A stretch of 64,000 bases of DNA from an uncultured Bacteroidales bacterium (GCA_947625885.1 CANQQA010000002.1:62001-126000); one strand, 5' to 3'; shown: positions 27,507-39,865, counted from the stretch's first letter. Notes: generated by a model not told the origin, from the sequence alone. Numbers and translations: made by a program.

Positions 27507-27531
27507 AGCGAATTGTATAAAACAACAAAAG

Positions 27532-27564
27532 CAACGGGGCGGAAAAAACTTTTCCGCCCCGTTG
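27532..27564. terminator. Stem-loop between the LRR gene and the S1/TPR protease gene
   Basis: CAACGGGGCGGAAA (27532-27545) pairs with TTTCCGCCCCGTTG (27551-27564). The minus strand is followed by a T-rich run (gcttttgttgtttt), so it may serve the minus transcript better than the plus one. Confidence 0.7.
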
Positions 27565-27682
27565 TCGTTGTGAAGTTTCGCCCTTTCGTTACAGAGGCGT
27601 TATCCGATTTTGTCTGTTACCGTCCGGATTCGGAGATAAGGGCGCGCAGGCGGGTCGTATGGGGCGGACTTTTTGGGCAGCC

Positions 27683-29368
27683 TTATGGCTGTTGCAGTTT
27701 TGTCCTTGCTCGGTCATACCCGAGTCGGGCGGCTTCCCGCAAGTCGCTTTCCGCTTTTTCCGGTTCGCCCAGCGCTTCGTATGCCAAACTTCGGTAGTAG
27801 TAACTTTCGGCTTGGCATTCGGGGTATTGTATGGCTTCGTCGTAGACATTTACGGCTTCGTCGTATCGCCCTAAACAGTAGAGTATAAACCCTTTGAATA
27901 TCAGCTGCGAATGGTCTTCCTCGTTGAGTTTCAGTGCATCGTTTATGTCGGCAAGGGCGTCTTCGTAATGTGCCAGATATATTTGCGCAATGGCTTTCTG
28001 TTTGTAGATTTCCGATAAAGCATTTTTTTCTTTGTCGGGACAATATAGAATGGCTTGTCGGTAGTCGATGACGGCATTCGGGTAATTCTGCATTTCCTTC
28101 GAGCAGTTTCCGCGAAGGTAATAAGCCCACCAGTTTTTTGCATTTTGATTCAAGGCTTCGCTTGCCGCTTCCATGGCTTCGCCGTATTTGCCGGCGAGAA
28201 AGAGCTCTTGGGCTTTTTCCGACGGCGAAGGCTCTATTTTTTTGAATCGGTATGCCGTGCGGTTGGCTTGCGGTGCGCGCGGGTCGAAATCAGTAAAGAT
28301 CAGAACGGAAAAAGGTTTGTTGGTTTCGACGATTTTTGTCATTTCACGACCTTTCGGGGCAGGCGTCATTTTCAGATTTTGCAGCTCCGAACAGTTGTAT
28401 ATGAAATTCCGCAGGTCTGCTGTTTGCACGGACAGAGTGGTATAAAGGTCGGTATATTGGGCAAAAGCCATACCTAAGATGTTTCCATCGGCATCGAATA
28501 CGGCGCCGCCGCTGTTCCCCGATTCTATGGGAACGGTCATTTGGAACCGATGCGGGTAGTTGCTGTCGTATGACGTGCTGACAATTCCGGTGGTGATTTT
28601 GGGGGAATAGCCGAGGTATGCAATTTTGGGATACCCGATGGCGAAACAAAATTCTCCGTCGACAGGATTGTTTTCGCGTATGCTGTAAGGTATTTTTCCG
28701 AAAGATGTAAACGTGCTGTCCTCGATTTTGAGAATGGCGACATCGATGCGGGCGTCGCTATCGACCACCCGAGCGTTGTAGTAACGGGTGAAATCGTTGT
28801 TTACGCCCGTGATGAGAAACTGTTGGTAACCTCTTACCACGTGTGCGCAGGTGGCGATGTAGCCGTCTTCCGTCAAGGCGAATCCGGAGCCTGCGCCTCC
28901 GAGTACCTCTTCTTCTTTTTCGGAAAAATCGAGCAGGGGATATATTCGGTAGAACGTCTTGTTCAGAGCGGAATACGGAGAGAATACAAAGGCGTTTCCC
29001 GTCATGATGATGTATTTTTCGTCGTAAGTGCGGTCGAACGGATTTTCGCCCATGGCATGATACACGCCGTCGATGGTCGTCATTTCAAAGAAATATTTCA
29101 CCATTCCCGCCTCTTTGCCGTCCAGCCGTATGGCACGGTAGCGAAACTCCTCCGGCAGACGCTCATCGACGAATCTTTCGATAGCATACACGGCGCCTTT
29201 GTTGTCGCTCCAGATTCCTTCGATAAGCTCGAATGTGCCGTCGGCTATGCGGCTGTCGATGACTTTCCGCGCCGTCGCCATATCGTAATTTTCCACTTTG
29301 AATTTCAGCGCAGCCATACCTGCGGCGGCAATCGGAAAGAAAAGCAGAAAGAGCAGAAACCGTTTCAT
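27683..29368 (-). CDS. Trypsin-like serine protease with C-terminal TPR repeats
   Basis: This 561-residue protein has a signal peptide or anchor (1-20), an N-terminal region of unknown fold (21-150), and a DegP/trypsin-like domain (about 155-320). The catalytic triad is visible: His176 in ATCAHVV, Asp209 in RIDVAILK and Ser286 in ESGNSGGAV. From about 380 to 555 there are TPR helices (WWAYYLRGNCSKEMQNYPNA). No PDZ domain is seen. The DUF3078 gene ends 9 bp upstream, so the pair is one operon; the protease may process or monitor envelope proteins. Confidence 0.9.
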   Translation of the reverse strand: MKRFLLFLLFFPIAAAGMAALKFKVENYDMATARKVIDSRIADGTFELIEGIWSDNKGAVYAIERFVDERLPEEFRYRAIRLDGKEAGMVKYFFEMTTIDGVYHAMGENPFDRTYDEKYIIMTGNAFVFSPYSALNKTFYRIYPLLDFSEKEEEVLGGAGSGFALTEDGYIATCAHVVRGYQQFLITGVNNDFTRYYNARVVDSDARIDVAILKIEDSTFTSFGKIPYSIRENNPVDGEFCFAIGYPKIAYLGYSPKITTGIVSTSYDSNYPHRFQMTVPIESGNSGGAVFDADGNILGMAFAQYTDLYTTLSVQTADLRNFIYNCSELQNLKMTPAPKGREMTKIVETNKPFSVLIFTDFDPRAPQANRTAYRFKKIEPSPSEKAQELFLAGKYGEAMEAASEALNQNAKNWWAYYLRGNCSKEMQNYPNAVIDYRQAILYCPDKEKNALSEIYKQKAIAQIYLAHYEDALADINDALKLNEEDHSQLIFKGFILYCLGRYDEAVNVYDEAIQYPECQAESYYYRSLAYEALGEPEKAESDLREAARLGYDRARTKLQQP

Positions 29369-29377
29369 GACAGGGCA

Positions 29378-31060
29378 TTATATTCTAAAATAAAGACCGA
29401 AACTCAGCAATTCCTTGAATTGAAGAAATGACCCTTTTGCATTCGGCTCAACGCTGTCGTCGTAGCGCATTTTAAATTCGATACGGGTGGAAAAGTAACG
29501 GTTGAGAACGAAATTCAATGTATTCTCGAAATCAATTTGCACCCGTTCGTAGGTGGTGAAATAATAGAAGCGGGAATTTAGATACATGTGCCGCATAAAC
29601 TCCCATTTGATTGTCGCTTCTATCGACGAACCGATTTTATTCATGACCGTTTGCCCCTCTTCAAGTCCGAATTTGGTCGGGTCTATTTTCTTGTCGATGC
29701 AGGTTTTCAGATTATAGGCGAGCGGCGAGAGCGACGCCGAAGTTTTGAGCGATTTGTCTTTGCTTGTGTAGTTATAGGTCATACCGAGATTGAGATTCAT
29801 CTCGCCGGGCGACAGAAACGACGCCGTACGGGTTTCGGTATTTTTTTTGTAGAGGTTGAAAAACTGCGTTTTGAAAGAGAGACTCACCGAGTAATAGAAA
29901 TTCAAAAATGCCTTGTAGCCGAATTTGCTGTCGATACGGAACAAATCTTCGCTGATAGCATAGCTGCGCAAGGTGTCGTCCGGAGCGCTGCTGATGTTCA
30001 GTTTCCAGTCTATATCGTTCTCGAACAGTATTTTGTCGTTTTCGTAATCCTTATAGTCGAGCGCGTAGTGCTGCGTGCTGATGAGGTTGATGTTGCTCGA
30101 CCCGCCTTGGTACCAGTTTTCCGATATGTATATCTGCGAAATTTGCAGGGCGCTGTTCAATTCCGAAATCCAGTGTTTCAGTTTTACCTGATGACCGTGT
30201 AGCTCGCGCAGTCGGGGCGTTTCGTAGATATTCATCTCTAAAAATTCTTTCCGGCGTTTCACCCGTTCCATATGTATGGCGTCGGGCAGCATTTCCGGCG
30301 TGTAATGCACTTTGTCGGGCGAATTGACGATAAATTCGGCTTGGGCGTATGCGCCTATCGCATTCATTTCGCGGTCGCGTTCTATATTCGATTTCCGCCG
30401 TTTCAATTCATAGCGGTTTCGTTCACCTTTTTTCGGAGTAATAGCCGGTCGTTCCGATGGTCGCTGTCCGTCGAAAATAATGGGGAGGAAAATCGGGTTT
30501 ACGGGACGGTTCTCTGTTATAAGAAAGCCGTCGCGTTTTTTCAACAGCGCTTGTGCTTCGGGACACATTTTCAGAGTAGGAATTTGTATCGGCGGAAGTA
30601 CGCTTGCAGAGTCTTTGACGTTTTTTTCCTGTCGTATCGTATCTGTCACCGCAAGGGCGGGTGGAGCGGCGGTAACACTCGTGTCGATGACGTCGCTGAA
30701 TATGGAGCGCACCTCTTTCGTGAAAATAGTATCTTCCACGAAAGTGGTTTTGATGATTGTATCGACACTTACGGCAGAGCTGTCTGTAAGGACTTCCGTC
30801 TTTTCGCTCTCCTTGATAGAAAGGTCTTCGATAAGATTCAATGCATCGAGTATCAGTTTTTTGAGGCTGTCGGGCATGGACGATAAGTCGATAGCGGGTG
30901 CATGGTCGGTCGTTTGGGTGGTGTCGGATATTGACGGTGCACCCATGGAAAGAATACTGCCGGCTCCCGCTTTTGCCGGCATGGCGAAAAGCGACAGCGC
31001 TGTAATGATTGCACTCGTGAATAATCTGAAACAAACAGGTTTTGCCCGAAATCCTCTCAT
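29378..31060 (-). CDS. DUF3078-family outer-membrane-type protein
   Basis: The start at 31060 gives 560 residues with a signal peptide (cut near AMPAKAGAG). A low-complexity Ser/Thr/Asp-rich region covers about 30-190. The C-terminal 270 residues match the DUF3078 pattern (ISQIYISENWYQGGSSNINL), with beta-strands ending in aromatic residues and a final Phe-Arg-Ile, as in outer-membrane barrels. Function is unknown. It is first in an operon with the S1/TPR protease. Confidence 0.8.
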   Translation of the reverse strand: MRGFRAKPVCFRLFTSAIITALSLFAMPAKAGAGSILSMGAPSISDTTQTTDHAPAIDLSSMPDSLKKLILDALNLIEDLSIKESEKTEVLTDSSAVSVDTIIKTTFVEDTIFTKEVRSIFSDVIDTSVTAAPPALAVTDTIRQEKNVKDSASVLPPIQIPTLKMCPEAQALLKKRDGFLITENRPVNPIFLPIIFDGQRPSERPAITPKKGERNRYELKRRKSNIERDREMNAIGAYAQAEFIVNSPDKVHYTPEMLPDAIHMERVKRRKEFLEMNIYETPRLRELHGHQVKLKHWISELNSALQISQIYISENWYQGGSSNINLISTQHYALDYKDYENDKILFENDIDWKLNISSAPDDTLRSYAISEDLFRIDSKFGYKAFLNFYYSVSLSFKTQFFNLYKKNTETRTASFLSPGEMNLNLGMTYNYTSKDKSLKTSASLSPLAYNLKTCIDKKIDPTKFGLEEGQTVMNKIGSSIEATIKWEFMRHMYLNSRFYYFTTYERVQIDFENTLNFVLNRYFSTRIEFKMRYDDSVEPNAKGSFLQFKELLSFGLYFRI

Positions 31061-31084
31061 AACCGACGGATAGATAGCTGCCGA

Positions 31085-31092
31085 CAAATATA
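31085..31092 (-). promoter_or_regulatory. Promoter -7 box for the DUF3078-protease operon
   Basis: On the minus strand this reads TATATTTG, matching TAnnTTTG, 25 bp before the chosen start at 31060. An ATG at 31087 would overlap the box, which supports 31060. Confidence 0.6.
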
Positions 31093-31285
31093 TTAAAAAA
31101 AGAGATATTAAAAGATTTTTTCCCTGTTAAAATAAAAAAGTTCTCCCGTAACGCCCCGAAGAGAATGGAACAATTCGCAGAATGTATAATTTGTTTATTT
31201 ACAGAAGAATAATTTCAAGAAGAACATTTTTTGTGAAAATCGAAATTTTTTTACAAAAAAGCGATGACGATATAAGAAAAATAAT

Positions 31286-31293
31286 TATTTTTG
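31286..31293 (+). promoter_or_regulatory. Promoter -7 box for ferritin
   Basis: TATTTTTG matches TAnnTTTG, 31 bp before the ferritin start. Confidence 0.6.
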
Positions 31294-31324
31294 TCCCTAT
31301 AAAATAACCCAAATAACAACGACT

Positions 31325-31843
31325 ATGTTAAGCAAAAAAATGGAAGCTGCGCTCAATGCGCAAGTGAATGCCGAATTTTGGTCGGCATATCTTTATCTGT
31401 CGATGTCTGCCAATTTCTCGGCGCAGGGCAACCCCGGATTCGCCAATTGGTTTGCCGTACAGTTCAAAGAGGAACAAGACCACGCCATGATTTTTGTCAA
31501 ATATATTCTTTCGCGTGGAGGAAAAGTTACGTTGGCGCCCATCGACAAAGTACAGACCGAATGGGCTTCGCCGTTGGCTGCCTTTGAAGACACGCTGACT
31601 CATGAAAAGAAAGTTACGGCGATGATTCACGACCTCTACACGCTGGCTGATGCCGAAAAAGATTATGCTACCAAGAGTATGTTGGGTTGGTTCGTCGACG
31701 AGCAGGTCGAAGAAGAAGAAACCGCACAGGGCTATATAGATGCCTTGAAAATGATTAAGGACAACGGTTTCGGTATCTACACCCTCGACAAAGAGCTGGG
31801 TGCACGCACTTACACGCAGGCAGCCCCGCTGGCAGGCAAATAA
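31325..31843 (+). CDS. ftnA: Non-heme bacterial ferritin
   Basis: This 172-residue protein forms the 24-subunit iron-storage shell. All ferroxidase ligands match E. coli FtnA in position: Glu17, Glu50, His53, Glu94 and Gln127. The four-helix bundle starts MLSKKMEAALNAQVNAEFWS. It is monocistronic between its own promoter and a strong terminator, typical of an iron or oxidative-stress gene; no regulator site could be recognised. Confidence 0.96.
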   Translation: MLSKKMEAALNAQVNAEFWSAYLYLSMSANFSAQGNPGFANWFAVQFKEEQDHAMIFVKYILSRGGKVTLAPIDKVQTEWASPLAAFEDTLTHEKKVTAMIHDLYTLADAEKDYATKSMLGWFVDEQVEEEETAQGYIDALKMIKDNGFGIYTLDKELGARTYTQAAPLAGK

Positions 31844-31864
31844 ATCCGTACCTATACCGGTTGC

Positions 31865-31902
31865 ATACCCGACCCGAAACTATTCGGGTCGGGTATCGTT
31901 TT
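31865..31902 (+). terminator. Ferritin terminator
   Basis: ATACCCGACCCGAA (31865-31878) pairs perfectly with TTCGGGTCGGGTAT (31883-31896), followed by CGTTTTATT. Confidence 0.88.
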
Positions 31903-32028
31903 ATTATTGTGTGTGAAAAAACAGGCACAGCCTGTTTCCTTGCATTTGTTTGACAAACAAAATGTTATGAAAATGTTTTCCGATTGGAGCGACACTTTGA
32001 AAGAAAAGTTTGCATAAAAAACGGAAAA

Positions 32029-32062
32029 TTTGTGTTATTCCGACAGATTTTTCATATATTTG
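32029..32062 (+). promoter_or_regulatory. Promoter of kduI-kduD-DUF4861
   Basis: TTTG (32029-32032), a 22-bp spacer and TATATTTG (32055-32062) match both Bacteroidetes elements, 55 bp before the kduI start. Confidence 0.65.
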
Positions 32063-32117
32063 TATGGCTCGTAATACGACCGTGAAACAATGTGATATTT
32101 AATCTAAAAATAAGTTT

Positions 32118-32963
32118 ATGAAGACCAATTACGAATTGCGTTACGCAGCGCACCCCAAAGATGCGAAAAGCTACGACACGGCGCGCCTGCGCGAAGATTT
32201 TCTGATACAGAATCTCTTCGTGGATAATGAAGTGAACATGGTATATTCGATGTACGACCGTCTGATTGTAGGTGGCGCCAAACCGGTGGACGAGGTGCTT
32301 ACGCTTGAAGCCATCGACCCGCTGAAAGCAACCCATTTCCTGAGCCGTCGCGAGCTGGGTATATTTAATGTGGGCGCAGGTGCCGGTCGGGTGAAAGTCG
32401 ATGGAAAAGTCTTCGACCTCAATTTCAAGGAAGCCCTCTACTTGGGCGCAGGCGACCGCACGGTAACATTTGAAAGCCTCGATGCGAAGAAGCCGGCAAA
32501 ATTCTATTTCAATTCGGCACCCGCACACAAGACTTGCCCCGACAAGAAAGTTACCAAAGCCGATGCCGTCGTTGCCGAAATGGGTTCGCTCGAAGGCTCC
32601 AACCATCGCAACATCAACAAGATGCTCGTATGTCAGGTATTGGAAACCTGCCAGTTGCAAATGGGTATGACCGAATTGCAGCCGGGCAGCATCTGGAACA
32701 CCATGCCCGCCCATACCCACAGCCGCCGCATGGAAGCCTATTTCTATTTCGACATTCCCGAAGAAGATGCGATATGTCACTTCATGGGCGAGCCTACCGA
32801 AACGCGCCATATATGGATGAAAGGCGACGAAGCCGTACTTTCGCCCGAATGGTCTATCCACTCCGCTGCTGCCACGCACAACTATACCTTTATTTGGGGT
32901 ATGGGCGGCGAAAACCTCGACTACGGCGACCAAGACTTCTACAAATACACGGAATTAAAATAA
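32118..32963 (+). CDS. kduI: 5-dehydro-4-deoxy-D-glucuronate isomerase
   Basis: KduI isomerises 5-keto-4-deoxyuronate, the product of pectin or glycosaminoglycan lyases, to 2,5-diketo-3-deoxygluconate. This 281-residue cupin protein starts [20 protein letters not shown]; the metal-binding region is seen in [16 protein letters not shown] and further His residues near the end ([11 protein letters not shown]). kduD follows 28 bp later, catalysing the next step. Confidence 0.96.
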   Translation: MKTNYELRYAAHPKDAKSYDTARLREDFLIQNLFVDNEVNMVYSMYDRLIVGGAKPVDEVLTLEAIDPLKATHFLSRRELGIFNVGAGAGRVKVDGKVFDLNFKEALYLGAGDRTVTFESLDAKKPAKFYFNSAPAHKTCPDKKVTKADAVVAEMGSLEGSNHRNINKMLVCQVLETCQLQMGMTELQPGSIWNTMPAHTHSRRMEAYFYFDIPEEDAICHFMGEPTETRHIWMKGDEAVLSPEWSIHSAAATHNYTFIWGMGGENLDYGDQDFYKYTELK

Positions 32964-32991
32964 TATCCAACTTATAAATAATTAAAGCATT

Positions 32992-33786
32992 ATGGTAAAC
33001 TTTTCACTGGAAGGTAAAGTGGCTCTCGTAACCGGAGCCTCTTACGGTATCGGATTTGCATTGGCAAGCGGCTTCGCCAAAGCCGGCGCAACCATCGTAT
33101 TCAACGACATCAAACAGGAATTGGTGGATAAAGGTCTCGCCGCCTACGAAGCTGCCGGCATCAAAGCTCACGGCTATGTATGCGACGTTACCAACGAGGA
33201 GCAGGTAAACGCTTTCGTTGCCCGCATCGAAAAAGAGGTGGGCGGCATCGACATTCTCGTCAACAACGCCGGTATCATCAAACGCATACCGATGATTGAA
33301 ATGACGGCTGCCGAGTTCCGTCAGGTTATCGACGTCGATCTCAATGCCCCGTTCATCGTGGCAAAAGCCGTTATTCCGGGCATGATTAAGAAAGGACACG
33401 GTAAAATCATCAACATCTGTTCGATGATGAGCGAGCTGGGTCGCGAAACGGTATCGGCTTATGCCGCAGCCAAAGGCGGTCTCAAAATGCTTACCCGTAA
33501 CATCGCCTCCGAATACGGTGAGTTCAATATCCAATGCAACGGCATCGGTCCGGGTTACATCGCTACCCCGCAAACCGCTCCGCTGCGCGAAAAACAACCC
33601 GACGGCTCGCGCCACCCGTTCGATGCCTTCATCGTGGCAAAAACTCCCGCTGCCCGCTGGGGTACGCCCGAAGATTTGGTAGGTCCCGCCATATTCCTCG
33701 CATCGGAAGCCTCCGACTTCGTAAACGGACACGTGCTCTACGTCGATGGCGGTATCTTGGCTTACATTGGTAAACAACCCCAATAA
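32992..33786 (+). CDS. kduD: 2-dehydro-3-deoxy-D-gluconate 5-dehydrogenase
   Basis: KduD reduces the KduI product to 2-keto-3-deoxygluconate. This 264-residue short-chain dehydrogenase has the cofactor motif TGASYGIG (14-21), NNAG, and the catalytic segment SAYAAAKGG preceded by ICSMMSE. The Asp in FNDIK after strand beta-2 favours NADH. It lies between kduI and a DUF4861 gene in one operon. Confidence 0.95.
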   Translation: MVNFSLEGKVALVTGASYGIGFALASGFAKAGATIVFNDIKQELVDKGLAAYEAAGIKAHGYVCDVTNEEQVNAFVARIEKEVGGIDILVNNAGIIKRIPMIEMTAAEFRQVIDVDLNAPFIVAKAVIPGMIKKGHGKIINICSMMSELGRETVSAYAAAKGGLKMLTRNIASEYGEFNIQCNGIGPGYIATPQTAPLREKQPDGSRHPFDAFIVAKTPAARWGTPEDLVGPAIFLASEASDFVNGHVLYVDGGILAYIGKQPQ

Positions 33787-33798
33787 TCCCGTCGAGCC

Positions 33799-35046
33799 AT
33801 GAAAGTGAAAAATCTGATTTTCGCTGCGCTGGCAGTTGCAGGCATGACCGCCTGCAATTGCGGCGACGGCGTGAAAATCACGGTGGAAAATCCGACGGCT
33901 CTCGACCGTCAGAACGAAATGGTGGAAGTCGATATGGCTGCTGTCGCTGCCAAACTGCAACTGCCCGACACGGCGCAATTCGTGGTGGTCGATGCCGACG
34001 GTGCGCAGCTTCCCTATCAGGTTACCTACGACGGCAAACTCATCTTTCAAGCGAGCGTAGCTCCGAACGGGAAAGCCGTTTACACCGTCAAAGCCGGAAC
34101 GCCCGACCCCGTAGCCACTGTGGCGTGCGGAAAGCAATATCCCGAACGTGTCGATGATATTGCGTGGGAAAACGACCGCACGGCTTATCGCATGTACGGT
34201 CCCGCTTTGCAGGCAACCGGCGAACAGGCATTCGGTTACGACGTATGGGTGAAGTCGGTAAAAGAACCGGTGGTGGAAGCCCGCTATGCTTCGGAGCTGA
34301 ATCCCGAAACGATGGCGCGTATCGCCGAATTGCGGAAGACCGACCCCGCCGCTGCCGATGCTCTCTACAATTCCGTTTCGTATCACGTCGATCACGGCAA
34401 TGGTCTCGACTGCTATAAAGTCGGACCTACGCTGGGCGGCGGCACTACGGCGCTGGTGGTGGACGGAGCCATTCTCTATCCCTACTGCTACAATACGTAT
34501 GAGATATTGGACAACGGTCCGTTGCGCTTTACCGTCCGTGCCGTCTATAATCCGACCGACGTAAACGGCGCTTCCGTTGTCGAAACCCGTACTATCTCGC
34601 TCGATGCCGGTTCGCAGCTCAACAAGACGGTCGTTACTTATGATAACCTGCCGGCAGCCCTTCCGGTCGTAGCCGGCGTGGTATTGCACGAGCCGCTCGC
34701 CGACTGCCATTACACGGTATCGGCAGAGGAGGGCTACCTCTCGTATGCCGACCCCACCGATAATGTCAATAACAACAACGGCATCATCTACGTGGGTTGC
34801 GTGTTCCCCGATGCGGTAACGGAGGCAAAACCCGTCATGTTCGACGAAAACGAAAAGAACAATGTAAGAGGCGGCGCCGATGGGCATCTGCTGGCTTATA
34901 CCGACTATCAGCCCGATAGCGAACTCGTTTACTATTGGGGCTCGGGTTGGAGCAAATACGGATTCGACACGCCGGAAGCGTGGGATTCCTACATTCGCAA
35001 TGCAGCCCTCGCCGTAAGAAATCCCTTGCAGGTTACTCTGCAATAA
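33799..35046 (+). CDS. DUF4861-family lipoprotein
   Basis: This 415-residue protein has a lipoprotein signal with Cys19 (AVAGMTAC). The body is beta-rich and matches the DUF4861 family (NPTALDRQNEMVEV, QLPYQVTYDGKL). The family often accompanies uronate-use genes in Bacteroidetes. It starts 12 bp after kduD, so it is probably expressed with the uronate pathway, perhaps handling the sugar at the periplasmic face. Its biochemical function is not known to me. Confidence 0.8.
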   Translation: MKVKNLIFAALAVAGMTACNCGDGVKITVENPTALDRQNEMVEVDMAAVAAKLQLPDTAQFVVVDADGAQLPYQVTYDGKLIFQASVAPNGKAVYTVKAGTPDPVATVACGKQYPERVDDIAWENDRTAYRMYGPALQATGEQAFGYDVWVKSVKEPVVEARYASELNPETMARIAELRKTDPAAADALYNSVSYHVDHGNGLDCYKVGPTLGGGTTALVVDGAILYPYCYNTYEILDNGPLRFTVRAVYNPTDVNGASVVETRTISLDAGSQLNKTVVTYDNLPAALPVVAGVVLHEPLADCHYTVSAEEGYLSYADPTDNVNNNNGIIYVGCVFPDAVTEAKPVMFDENEKNNVRGGADGHLLAYTDYQPDSELVYYWGSGWSKYGFDTPEAWDSYIRNAALAVRNPLQVTLQ

Positions 35047-35060
35047 ATTCTTGTATATAT

Positions 35061-35099
35061 AAAAAAGAGGAGCGGCATTTTTGCCGCTCCTCTTTTTTT
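35061..35099. terminator. Bidirectional terminator between the uronate operon and the beta-galactosidase
   Basis: AAGAGGAGCGGCA and TGCCGCTCCTCTT pair around a short T-rich loop, with A6 before and T7 after. It serves the convergent genes on both sides. Confidence 0.88.
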
Positions 35100-35116
35100 C
35101 TCGATGCCGCAAGGGG

Positions 35117-38233
<3,117 letters not shown>

Positions 38234-38250
38234 CGGATAAATAATTTCTC

Positions 38251-38258
38251 TATCTTTG
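38251..38258 (+). promoter_or_regulatory. Promoter -7 box for the fucosyltransferase
   Basis: TATCTTTG matches TAnnTTTG, 25 bp before the start at 38283. It also shows that the upstream in-frame ATG at 38256 cannot be the start. Confidence 0.6.
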
Positions 38259-38282
38259 CATGTAGCAAAAAACGTATCGGGA

Positions 38283-39236
38283 ATGAAGAAGATAAAAATA
38301 GATTTTGTCGATTTTTGGAGAGGGTTCGATAAAGAGCACAATTTTATTGTGGATACATTGCGCCAGAAATACGAAGTGGAGATAACGGCAGCGTGCGATT
38401 ATTTGTTTTATTCGGCATTCGGATATGAAAATGCAAAATACGATTGTGTAAAAATATATTTTACCGGAGAAAATATCGTTCCCGATTTCAATTTATGCGA
38501 TTATGCGTTAGGTTTTCATTATATTGATTTCGGTGAGCGGTATATGCGATTTCCGCTTTTTTTGACTTACGATATTGAAACCTTGCCGTTGCAGCGGCAT
38601 ATAGATGCAGAAAAAGCGTTGCATCGCCCGTTTTGTTCTTTTGTGGTTTCCAATGGAGTTGCCGATTCTCCGCGTGGACGCTTTTTCAAACTGTTGTCGG
38701 AATACAAGCCCGTCGATTCCGGCGGACGCTATTTGAATAATGTCGGAACCCCTGTTGCCGATAAACTTGATTTTATATCCCGTTACAAATTCAATATAGC
38801 TTTTGAAAATTCTCGTACCGAAGGCTATACGACAGAAAAATTATTGGAGCCGCTGCAAGCGGGAGCACTCCCTATTTATTGGGGAAACCCTTTGGTAACG
38901 CGTGATTTTTGCAAGGACACTTTTTTGAATGCAAACGATTATTCCTCTTTGGAAGCTCTTGTCGAGGCGGTTGTGGCTCTTGACAATGATGATGAACGTT
39001 ATATACGTATGCTTACATCGCCGTGGTTGCAGAATCCCGATTGGTATCATTGGCGCGAACGTTTGCTCGCTTTTTTATCGGCGATTATCGAAAAGCCGCT
39101 TTCCGAAGCCCGCTGCATACCCTTACGCGTACGGGGGTCCTATCGCGACGTCATAGAATCGACGGTCTCTTGGTGGCTGCCCATTTATCGCTGGACGAAG
39201 CGCGTCGACCGCCTGCTTCATTCCAGAAAATCGTAG
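38283..39236 (+). CDS. GT10-family alpha-1,3/4-fucosyltransferase
   Basis: This 317-residue protein carries the conserved GT10 donor-binding motif FNIAFENSRTEGYTTEKL (about 172-189), followed by LQAGALPIYWGNP. There is no signal peptide, so it acts in the cytoplasm with GDP-fucose, probably on a lipid-linked glycan. The chosen start is MKKIKIDFVDFWRGF, 25 bp after the promoter box. Codon use is more AT-rich than that of neighbours. It is an orphan, not inside a polysaccharide cluster; the acceptor is unknown. Its 3' end overlaps the convergent gene by 19 bp. Confidence 0.9.
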   Translation: MKKIKIDFVDFWRGFDKEHNFIVDTLRQKYEVEITAACDYLFYSAFGYENAKYDCVKIYFTGENIVPDFNLCDYALGFHYIDFGERYMRFPLFLTYDIETLPLQRHIDAEKALHRPFCSFVVSNGVADSPRGRFFKLLSEYKPVDSGGRYLNNVGTPVADKLDFISRYKFNIAFENSRTEGYTTEKLLEPLQAGALPIYWGNPLVTRDFCKDTFLNANDYSSLEALVEAVVALDNDDERYIRMLTSPWLQNPDWYHWRERLLAFLSAIIEKPLSEARCIPLRVRGSYRDVIESTVSWWLPIYRWTKRVDRLLHSRKS

Positions 39237-39700
39237 TTCGACTCTTCCGGCAGTACCTTATTTATATTTATTTCATACAAAGTCTCTCTTTCATCTTCGT
39301 ACCCGTCGCGCCAAAGAATTACTTTTTTGTAATTTGATGATATGGCGATTTTCTTGTTCGTGTAAGAATACACGGTATTTTTTCCATTCGACAGATTCTT
39401 TTGGAGGGAGTAATGCTGGTGATTTGCAATTACCTTGATTTTCCGGTTCAATTCCGAAATGTATTTATCTTTTTTGTTCGGCATATCCGCACTGTTGATA
39501 GTGCCGAATGAGATGTTGTAGTCGTTGATGACGATTACATAAAGGTAAAGCGGGGAGAGTGAATTGTAAGGGTCTTGCGCTTTTCCCAAATCTTTTATCG
39601 AATATCCGTCGGGCAAATAGAAATGCACATTCGGACTGTTATATCGTTGTGCAAAAACGACAGTCGGGAACAGAAATAAAAATAAAAGAATTTTTTTCAT
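39218..39700 (-). CDS. Small exported hypothetical protein (160 aa)
   Basis: I do not recognise this protein. It has a clear signal peptide (MKKILLFLFLFPTVVFAQ) and a mature part rich in Tyr, Asn and Lys (HFYLPDGYSIKDLGKAQDPY). An exact promoter box lies 29 bp upstream, so it is probably a real gene. Its 3' end overlaps the fucosyltransferase gene on the other strand. Confidence 0.7.
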   Translation of the reverse strand: MKKILLFLFLFPTVVFAQRYNSPNVHFYLPDGYSIKDLGKAQDPYNSLSPLYLYVIVINDYNISFGTINSADMPNKKDKYISELNRKIKVIANHQHYSLQKNLSNGKNTVYSYTNKKIAISSNYKKVILWRDGYEDERETLYEININKVLPEESNYDFLE

Positions 39701-39728
39701 TAGAGCTTATATGATAATTAAGATTTTG

Positions 39729-39736
39729 CAAATGTA
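39729..39736 (-). promoter_or_regulatory. Promoter -7 box for the 160-aa exported protein
   Basis: On the minus strand this reads TACATTTG, matching TAnnTTTG. Confidence 0.5.
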
Positions 39737-39865
39737 TGGAAAAAATGTAAGAATTGAAAATACCTCATTGAATTTAATCCAAAAAATAGTTAATCCTATG
39801 TTTATATATTATGAGAGAAAATTAATATACGAATAAAAATATTTAGGAATTTAGAAGAATATCGT

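Noticed and set aside
33004-35112. 702-codon open frame on the minus strand opposite kduD and the DUF4861 gene
   Set aside because: It spans two well-supported genes and has the Arg/His/Val-rich composition of a codon-bias shadow.
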